Assembly (NCBI GenBank): GCA_041396905.1
Contig: JAWKXQ010000010.1
Coordinates: 1 to 64,000 of the forward strand
Direction: 5' to 3'
DNA from: JACXVD01 sp020446665
GTDB lineage: Bacteria; Pseudomonadota; Alphaproteobacteria; Sphingomonadales; Sphingomonadaceae
Length of the DNA stretch: 64,000 nt
Under the pieces are notes generated by a model that was given only the letters and a program-made list of their open reading frames with translations, was not told the DNA's origin and ran no database searches. Both the position numbers and the translations under genes were made by a program. Of this stretch, positions 58,376 to 64,000 are shown one piece after another. The number at the start of each line of letters is the position of its first letter. Positions within the stretch are counted from its first letter, which is position 1.

Positions 58376-59433
58376 GCGAGCTTGAAGACGGCGTCGAGAA
58401 TGCCGTGACGCAGCCCCCGCCCCAGCCACTGCCGGAGCCGGCCTGTGGCCCGGATCAGGCAGCGGTGATGGTAATGCTGCTGGAAGATGAAGATGCCTCC
58501 ACTCTGCTGGGCCGACTGACACCGGAGGAATTGCGCCTGCTCGGCTCACGCATGTGCGCGCTGGGTGAAATCGAACCGCAGGCGATTGCCATGGCGATCG
58601 CCGGTTTCGCGGAAAAGGCCGACCGGCTCGGCCTGAGCGCGCATGACCGGGTTGGCCGGGTTCACCGGATGATGGCGGGCGCAGTGGGGGCTGTGAAAGC
58701 AGACAATCTGATGCGCCGCATTGCGCCGGAAGATGGCGAGCAGACCTCTGCGCTGGAACTCGCCCGCTGGCTGGAGCCGGATGTGATCATGCCGCTGATC
58801 GAAGGCGAGCACCCACAGGCGATTGCCGTGCTGCTGGTGCAGCTGGACCCGGAGGTTGCAGCGGCCGTGCTGGCTGGCCTGCCCGAACATGTCCAGCCGC
58901 AAGTGGTCCACCGGATCGCGACGCTGGGGCCGGTATCTGCCGATGCGGTGGAGATGCTGGAAGAAGCGCTCTCCACCCGGATCGCGCAGCTCCATGGTCG
59001 CCGTCCGCTGGAGATAGGCGGGCTGCAGGAAGCGGCTGACATCATCAACAGTTCCTCCCGCGCATTTGGCAAGCGGATCGTCCCGGAAATCGGCAAGATC
59101 GACAAGAAGCTGGCCAAGGATATCGAAGCGGAGCTGTTCAAGTTCGAACATCTCTTCGAACTCGATCCGCAACAGATGGGTGCTTTGCTGCGCGAAGTGG
59201 AAAGCGAGACGCTGATCGACGCGCTCAAGGGCACGGAGGAGGAGCATCGCGAAGTCTTCTTCCGCGCCATGTCCAGCCGCGCCGCCGATGGTGTGAAAGA
59301 CGAGATTGACGCACGCGGGCGGCTGAAGAAAGCCGATGTCGAAGCGGCGCAGAAGGAGATTGTTGCCATCGCCAAGCGGCTCGCCGCAGATGGCACGCTG
59401 GTGCTGGGCGGCGGCGACGAAGATTATGTCTAG
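58372..59433 (+). CDS. fliG: Flagellar motor switch protein FliG
   Basis: A 353-residue C-ring protein. The N-terminal domain binds FliF; the middle holds EHPQAIAVLLVQLDPEVAAA (EHPQ motif) and VLAGLPEHVQPQVVHRIATL; the C-terminal torque domain is KLAKDIEAELFKFEHLFELD followed by LIDALKGTEEEHREVFFRAM with charged helices. Its start overlaps fliF by ATGA and its end overlaps fliH by eight bases. Confidence 0.95.
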   Translation: MSELEDGVENAVTQPPPQPLPEPACGPDQAAVMVMLLEDEDASTLLGRLTPEELRLLGSRMCALGEIEPQAIAMAIAGFAEKADRLGLSAHDRVGRVHRMMAGAVGAVKADNLMRRIAPEDGEQTSALELARWLEPDVIMPLIEGEHPQAIAVLLVQLDPEVAAAVLAGLPEHVQPQVVHRIATLGPVSADAVEMLEEALSTRIAQLHGRRPLEIGGLQEAADIINSSSRAFGKRIVPEIGKIDKKLAKDIEAELFKFEHLFELDPQQMGALLREVESETLIDALKGTEEEHREVFFRAMSSRAADGVKDEIDARGRLKKADVEAAQKEIVAIAKRLAADGTLVLGGGDEDYV

Positions 59434-60001
59434 CCTGCCCTTTGCCAGTTTTGGCGAGCGGCAGGGCTTTGCCCCCGATCCGCGCTTTACCGGTCCGCCG
59501 CGTGGGCCGGCCCTGGAACCGGTCGATGATCAGGATCCGGTCGAAGTCGCTTATGAGCAAGGCCTTGCAGAAGGCCGTGCCGCCGCAGAGGCAGAGGCGC
59601 AGGCCATTCTGGCGCAGCGTGAAGCGCAATGGGCACAGCTGGAACTCGCTCTGGCCCGGCTCGATGGCGATGCGCTGGAGGCTCTGCGCGAGAAATTGCG
59701 GCTGACTGTGCTGGCCCTGTGCGAACAGGCCGTGCTGCCGCTGGCGCTTGACCCGGACGGGCTGGCCGTGCGGATCGAAGTGGCGCTGGGCATGCTCCAG
59801 CGCGCGCAGGATGAACGGCGCCTGCGGCTTCACCCGGATGATCTGGCACTGGTTGCTCCGCGCCTGCCGCAAGGACTGGCGGTGGAGGCTGATCCTTCGC
59901 TGGAGCGGGGCGCGTTGCGGATCGAGACAGCCGATGGCGGGATCGAGGATGGCCCAGGCCAATGGCGCCGCATTCTGGCGGAGGCCTTTGACGCATGCTG
60001 A
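59426..60001 (+). CDS. fliH: Flagellar assembly protein FliH
   Basis: A 191-residue regulator of the export ATPase FliI. A proline-rich start (RGPALEPVDDQDPVEVAYEQ) precedes the Ala/Glu coil with GxxxG-like AEGRAAAEAEAQAILAQREA, and a C-terminal ERRLRLHPDDLALVAPRLPQ half typical of FliH/HrpE. ATG 59426 lies inside the end of fliG, with weak GGCGG upstream; this is the only reasonable start. Its stop overlaps the fliI ATG. Confidence 0.88.
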   Translation: MSSLPFASFGERQGFAPDPRFTGPPRGPALEPVDDQDPVEVAYEQGLAEGRAAAEAEAQAILAQREAQWAQLELALARLDGDALEALREKLRLTVLALCEQAVLPLALDPDGLAVRIEVALGMLQRAQDERRLRLHPDDLALVAPRLPQGLAVEADPSLERGALRIETADGGIEDGPGQWRRILAEAFDAC

Positions 60002-61323
60002 CCAGGCTGGAGCCGTTGTTTGACGGGCTGGCGCTGGCTCCGCCCGATCTTTCGCCGCGCCGATACGGGCTGGTCACGGCCTGCGATGGCGGGCTGGTGG
60101 AGGTCAGCGGCCTGTCCGTCCCGGTGGGGGCGCTGTGCCGCATCGCCCATGGGGCTGGCACGCAACTGACCGCCGAAGTGATCGGTTTCCGCAATGGCCG
60201 CACGCTGATGATGTTGCTGGGCGATGCCGTGTTGTTGCGCCCTGGCGCAAGAGTCCGGCCAGAGGGGCGGCCCGGCATGCTGCCGGTCGGCCCGGCCTAT
60301 CTCGGGCGCGCAGTGGACGGGCAGGGCCACCCCATCGATAGCAGCGGCGCCTTGCACCCTTCTGCATCCTGGCCCGCAGGCGGGGTGCGCAGCGGCGCGC
60401 TGGACCGGGCGAGCGTGACGGACTGTTTCGACACCGGCGTGCGCTCGCTCAACGCGCTCACCACTTTCGGGGTCGGCCAGCGGATTGGGGTGATGGCCGG
60501 GTCTGGCGTCGGCAAATCCGTGTTGATCGACATGATCGCGGGCGGTGCTGATGCTGATGTCGTCATTGTCGGATTGATTGGCGAACGTGCGCGCGAAGTC
60601 TCCGACTTTGTCGAGCGGCATATGCGCGGCGAGACGGCGCGGCGCACGGCGGTGGTGGCGGTCCCCGCCGATCATGCGCCAAACCTCAGGCTGCGCGGTG
60701 CGATGCTCGCCACCAGCCTCGCTGAATATTTCCGCGCGCAGGGCAAGCGGGTACTGCTGGTGATCGACAGCCTGACCCGCATCGCGCATGCCGCGCGCGA
60801 AATCGGGCTGTTGCTGGGCGAGCCCGGCGCAGCGCGTGGTTATCCCCCGTCGGCGCTGGCGACTGTTACCAAGCTGGTCGAACGGGCAGGGAATTCTGCC
60901 GAAAGCGGCGGCTCTATCACCGGGCTCTATTCAGTGCTCGCCGATGGTGATGACCATAATGATCCGGTGGTCGATACGGCGCGGGCCATTCTTGACGGAC
61001 ATATTGTGCTGAGCCGCGAACTGGCGCAGCGCGGGCAATATCCGGCGGTCGATGTGCCTGCTTCGCTGAGCCGGGTGATGGCCGATATTGTCGATCCCGC
61101 CCATGCGGCGGCCGCGCGTGAACTGCGCGGATTGCTGGCCGCGCAAGAGGCCAATCGCGACCTTGTGCTGATGGGTGCCTATCGCGAAGGGGCGGACCCG
61201 CAGCTGGACCGGGCGATGGCGTTGCAAGCGCAGATTTCCGCCTTTCTCGGGCAGTCGCCGGGGGAGCGGGTGACGCTGGGCCAGTCGATTGCGGCGCTTG
61301 CTGCGCTTTTGAACAATGGCTGA
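59995..61323 (+). CDS. fliI: Flagellum-specific ATPase FliI
   Basis: A 442-residue type III export ATPase. Walker A: IGVMAGSGVGKSVLIDMIAG; then VVIVGLIGERAREVSDFVE, RVLLVIDSLTRIAHAAREIG (Walker B Asp), ARGYPPSALATVTKLVERAG, and GSITGLYSVLADGDDHNDPV. The N-terminal FliH-binding and substrate regions are normal. The start overlaps the fliH stop (ATGCTGA), and the end overlaps fliJ by eight bases. Confidence 0.96.
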   Translation: MLTRLEPLFDGLALAPPDLSPRRYGLVTACDGGLVEVSGLSVPVGALCRIAHGAGTQLTAEVIGFRNGRTLMMLLGDAVLLRPGARVRPEGRPGMLPVGPAYLGRAVDGQGHPIDSSGALHPSASWPAGGVRSGALDRASVTDCFDTGVRSLNALTTFGVGQRIGVMAGSGVGKSVLIDMIAGGADADVVIVGLIGERAREVSDFVERHMRGETARRTAVVAVPADHAPNLRLRGAMLATSLAEYFRAQGKRVLLVIDSLTRIAHAAREIGLLLGEPGAARGYPPSALATVTKLVERAGNSAESGGSITGLYSVLADGDDHNDPVVDTARAILDGHIVLSRELAQRGQYPAVDVPASLSRVMADIVDPAHAAAARELRGLLAAQEANRDLVLMGAYREGADPQLDRAMALQAQISAFLGQSPGERVTLGQSIAALAALLNNG

Positions 61324-61735
61324 TCCAAAGCGTTCGCTGCGCCGTGCAAAGCTGCTCGAACGTGTAAGGGCCGTTGAAAAGCGCGCCCATGCGGCAGAGG
61401 CACAGGCTGCCGAGGAGGCCCATGCCCGGCTGGAGGGCGTGGCCGCGCGCAGCCTCAGCCTTGCCAGTGATTATGCCGCCACCGGGCAGGTCAGGGACGG
61501 GCTGGAATTGCGCGCCCGTCAGGCTCTGGCGAGCGGATTGCACGATATTTCCATGCAGGCGGCAGGCAATGCGCAAGCGGCCCGGCGCACTGCCGATGCC
61601 AGGCTGGCAGAGCTGGCCGGGGCAGAACAGCGCCGCCGCGCAGCGCAGGATCACGCCATCGGGATCAGCCGCGCGATTGATGCGCCGAAGTCCGAGATCA
61701 GCCCTTCGCGCAAATCTGGCACAGCTCTTGAATAG
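61316..61735 (+). CDS. fliJ: Flagellar export protein FliJ
   Basis: A 139-residue helical coiled coil: SLRRAKLLERVRAVEKRAHA AEAQ, then ALASGLHDISMQAAGNAQAA and a basic AEQRRRAAQDHAI end. Low sequence conservation is usual for FliJ; the size and place between fliI and fliK settle it. It bridges FliI and FlhA in export. Confidence 0.82.
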   Translation: MADPKRSLRRAKLLERVRAVEKRAHAAEAQAAEEAHARLEGVAARSLSLASDYAATGQVRDGLELRARQALASGLHDISMQAAGNAQAARRTADARLAELAGAEQRRRAAQDHAIGISRAIDAPKSEISPSRKSGTALE

Positions 61736-61745
61736 GGCAGGGTCT

Positions 61746-63377
61746 ATGATGACACAAAGCCCCCCCTCGCTGCTCGCCAAACTTTTCGCCGCTGTCCAGC
61801 CTGCTGCCGGAGAGAGCGCCAGGTCGCTCTCTCCTTCTACGGAAAAGCCCGAAATTCCGGGGTTTTCCGTCGCGCTGGCCAATCTGGCTGTGGCAAGGCA
61901 GGGCGTGTCTGCGGATGAAAGTGTGAAACCGGCACTGCCGCAGCTCCCCGGCGAAAGCGGCAAGGCGCTGCCGCCACCGGCACCCACCGGCAAGAATTTG
62001 CCGCCTGTTGCCGCTCCGGCCCTTGCAACCGGAGCGCAACCGCCTGTCGTGCCGGTCATGCGTTCGGTGCCGGGACTCGTGGTTCCGCCGAAAGCACCAG
62101 AGGCACCTGCACCGGAAGTTGTCCCTGTCAGCGAGCCGCTGCGCGATGGCAAGCTGGCTACCAAGCCCGCAGACCATCCGACGCCCGTCTCGCGCTATAT
62201 CAAGGCAGCGCGCAAGCCACTTGAAACACCGCCGATTATGGAGCGTGAGAAGGAGACTGTCTCACCCGGTGCGCACAGGGTGAAGCTGTATGCCGATCCT
62301 TCTCTTGAGGAGGGTTTGGAAGCCGATGCATCGCGCCCAACCATGAGGTTGGTGCAGCCTGTCACGATCCCGGAAACGGATCTTGCGCCAGTGGCAGAAC
62401 TGCTGCCGGTCAATCCTGCCCCGGTGCCGACTCCGCCAAACTCGATCCCTGTAGCAGAGGCTGAGCTTGGGAAGGGCCAGAAGGCCGAAAACCCCGCACC
62501 TGCAACTGCACGCACGCCCGGTGCGCCTGTGGCGGAGGCGGAAACGCCTCGCCCGCAGGCGCCATCCGCAACCCCGGTGGTCATTTCGGCCGTTCCGCGG
62601 CGTGCACTGGCGGGCTCTGGCGGGAACGGGAAGGCTCCTCAGCCGACCCGGCCTGATATCTCCGAACCGCAAAAATTTGAAGGCACTGCGCCGCAGGCTT
62701 TGCCGACTCTGGCAAACGCTTCGCCTCGTGCTGGCATGTTCCGCTCGTCGCCTGCGTTGCTGGATGCGACATCCGGGACAGAGCGCGATACGCCCCAGCA
62801 GGTTGCGGCTCTCAAACAGGCCTTGCCTGTCGCAGTGCAGCCAGTGCCTCAAACGCCTGCACAGGCGGCGACCATGCAGCCGGCGATCCAGACCGATTTT
62901 CCGGCTCCCGCCATGCCGACCACGTCAGCTATTGCGCCAGCCATTACGCCTGCCATGGATAGCGCCGCGATTGCCCATCTGGTGGACCAGCTTTCCGCCG
63001 CCCGCGAGGCCTTTGCGCCGGTGCAGGCTCAGCTCTCGCTCGACCATGCGGAATTTGGCGAGATTGATCTGCGTTTCTCACAGGCGCGCGGGGGTGCGTT
63101 GCAGGTGGAGATGACCGCTGAAGACCCGGCTCTGCCGCGTGCGCTCGCGGCTGCGCAACCAGCTGTGCAGGCGGGTGAGCAGGCGGGCAACTTCCGCCAG
63201 AATGACAGCGCATCGCAGCCGCGCATGGCAGGCGGGGCAGAACGCGACCTGTCCGGTTCCGCTGGTGAAGGCAGGGGACGCGAGGATGCGCGGCGTGACC
63301 AGCCCGCGCGCCAGCAGCGCCAGACGCAATCCGATTCCAGCCATCGCGGCAGCACGCCGCACGGCACCTATGCCTGA
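61746..63377 (+). CDS. fliK: Flagellar hook-length control protein FliK
   Basis: A 543-residue exported protein. The long Pro/Ala/Glu-rich N-terminal and middle parts (for example LPQLPGESGKALPPPAPTGK) are low-complexity, as in FliK. The C-terminal domain contains LVDQLSAAREAFAPVQAQLS, LDHAEFGEIDLRFSQARGGA and LQVEMTAEDPALPRALAAAQ, matching the FliK LDP-like switch domain. ATG 61746 or 61749 is the start, with GGCAGGG upstream; the overlapping frame from 61374 is antisense-like sequence in fliJ. It stops hook growth and switches substrate at FlhB. Confidence 0.88.
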   Translation: MMTQSPPSLLAKLFAAVQPAAGESARSLSPSTEKPEIPGFSVALANLAVARQGVSADESVKPALPQLPGESGKALPPPAPTGKNLPPVAAPALATGAQPPVVPVMRSVPGLVVPPKAPEAPAPEVVPVSEPLRDGKLATKPADHPTPVSRYIKAARKPLETPPIMEREKETVSPGAHRVKLYADPSLEEGLEADASRPTMRLVQPVTIPETDLAPVAELLPVNPAPVPTPPNSIPVAEAELGKGQKAENPAPATARTPGAPVAEAETPRPQAPSATPVVISAVPRRALAGSGGNGKAPQPTRPDISEPQKFEGTAPQALPTLANASPRAGMFRSSPALLDATSGTERDTPQQVAALKQALPVAVQPVPQTPAQAATMQPAIQTDFPAPAMPTTSAIAPAITPAMDSAAIAHLVDQLSAAREAFAPVQAQLSLDHAEFGEIDLRFSQARGGALQVEMTAEDPALPRALAAAQPAVQAGEQAGNFRQNDSASQPRMAGGAERDLSGSAGEGRGREDARRDQPARQQRQTQSDSSHRGSTPHGTYA

Positions 63378-63404
63378 AATGACTGAGACCAGAAGGGGCA
63401 CGCA

Positions 63405-63980
63405 ATGAGCAAGAAGAAAGAAGACGGTGAAGGCAAGAAGAAGGGCGGGATGATGATGAAGATCATCCTCGTCGTGGGCTTGCTGGCGGCTGGCGGTGGG
63501 GGCGTGTTCGGCCTGATGGCTGCCGGTGTGATCGGCGGACATGAGGAAAAGAAGGAACAAGGCCCGGCTTTGGTGCGCAAGGATGAAGATGATCCCTATG
63601 CACCCGCCAAGGAAGGGGCAGAGGCCGGGATCGAGATGGTCCATGGCGAAGGCGGCAGCGAATTCCGCACGGCCTATTACGCTTTTTCCGACGATTTCAC
63701 GTCGAACCTCAAAAATTCGGATTCGCTGGTACAGGTGAGCCTGGCCGCATCCACCCGGCGCGATGGGCGGGTGCTGATGTGGCTCAAGACGCATGAGCTG
63801 GCGATCCGATCACGCCTGCTGGTCGAACTCGCGGATACGCCGGAAGAGCTGGTCTTCACCCCGGAAGGCAAGAAGGAACTGCAAAAGCGGCTGACCAAGG
63901 CGATCAATGAAGTGCTGATCGAAGAGGAAGGATTTGGTGGGGTGGATAATGTCCACTTCCGGTCCTTCATCGTCCAGTGA
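63405..63980 (+). CDS. fliL: Flagellar basal-body protein FliL
   Basis: A 191-residue inner-membrane protein. A Lys-rich start and one helix (MMKIILVVGLLAAGGGGVFG) precede a periplasmic domain with FRTAYYAFSDDFTSNLKNSD, SLVQVSLAASTRRDGRVLMW, then LTKAINEVLIEEEGFGGVDN and VHFRSFIVQ. FliL surrounds the stator and supports torque. The stop is complete at 63980; fliM would be expected just beyond the window edge. Confidence 0.93.
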   Translation: MSKKKEDGEGKKKGGMMMKIILVVGLLAAGGGGVFGLMAAGVIGGHEEKKEQGPALVRKDEDDPYAPAKEGAEAGIEMVHGEGGSEFRTAYYAFSDDFTSNLKNSDSLVQVSLAASTRRDGRVLMWLKTHELAIRSRLLVELADTPEELVFTPEGKKELQKRLTKAINEVLIEEEGFGGVDNVHFRSFIVQ

Positions 63981-64000
63981 AGCCGCAGCGCGCCTTTACC

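Noticed and set aside
56552..58549. 665-codon minus-strand frame
   Set aside because: Antisense to fliF and fliE; no recognisable domain.
1..64000. tRNA, rRNA, CRISPR, phage or complete IS
   Set aside because: No cloverleaf-like T-arm sequences in gaps, no regularly spaced repeats with spacers, no transposase or integrase translation found by reading.

Overview
The window is 64 kb of GC-rich chromosome from an alphaproteobacterium. It most likely comes from Sphingomonadales (Erythrobacteraceae or a close relative). This is inferred from GapR, DUF1244, a LigC/LigI-type protocatechuate 4,5-cleavage relic, compact flagellar genes with sigma-54 type promoters, and sphingomonad-like intergenic repeats. 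No tRNA, rRNA, CRISPR array, transposase or phage gene was seen.

Layout. 1-5.5 kb: the end of rpoC, a GluRS, a frameshifted old-yellow-enzyme gene, pyruvate kinase and two small proteins. 5.5-8.5 kb: an SH3 lipoprotein, then a translationally coupled pair made of a TIR-TM-YARHG protein and a SLOG-like/class III cyclase protein. 8.5-16.4 kb: housekeeping and membrane genes (gapR, CPBP protease, yebC, desaturase, ruvC, arsC-like, glpQ-like, ubiG, aspartate kinase, DUF2306). 16.5-16.8 kb: a 270-bp MITE-like element directly upstream of a membrane LytTR regulator. 17.7-21 kb: katG and a nitronate monooxygenase. 21.3-29.7 kb: an alcohol/aromatic catabolic region with intact ALDH, PQQ alcohol dehydrogenase, dienelactone-hydrolase-like and aldo-keto reductase genes, but four pseudogenes (acyl-CoA ligase, amidohydrolase, ligC, ligI) carrying internal or 5' deletions. 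29.9-34.3 kb: a DUF2189 membrane protein and a tyrosine-catabolism operon hppD-VOC-maiA-fah.

34.5-64 kb is a flagellar region. On the minus strand lie a MotA/ExbB-like and ExbD-like pair with flgA, then flgM-flgN, then a transglycosylase-flhA-fliA operon. On the plus strand lie flgBCDEFGHIJKL, motAB, a HAD protein and a methyltransferase, followed by a minus-strand flagellin gene, then a sigma-54 activator and fliEFGHIJKL. Three sites match the sigma-54 -24/-12 element (before flgB, before the transglycosylase-flhA-fliA operon, before flagellin). With the local sigma-54 activator, FliA and FlgM, they suggest a tiered regulon in which sigma-54 also drives fliA.

Most interesting points: the TIR-YARHG/SLOG-cyclase pair (possible nucleotide-signalling or defence module), an extra proton-channel pair lacking a peptidoglycan-binding domain inside the flagellar cluster, the eroded ligC/ligI locus whose divergent 5' ends were lost together, four frame lesions within about 85 bp of yebC, and a three-copy dispersed hairpin repeat family. 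Identifications rest on reading the translations; no database search was run.
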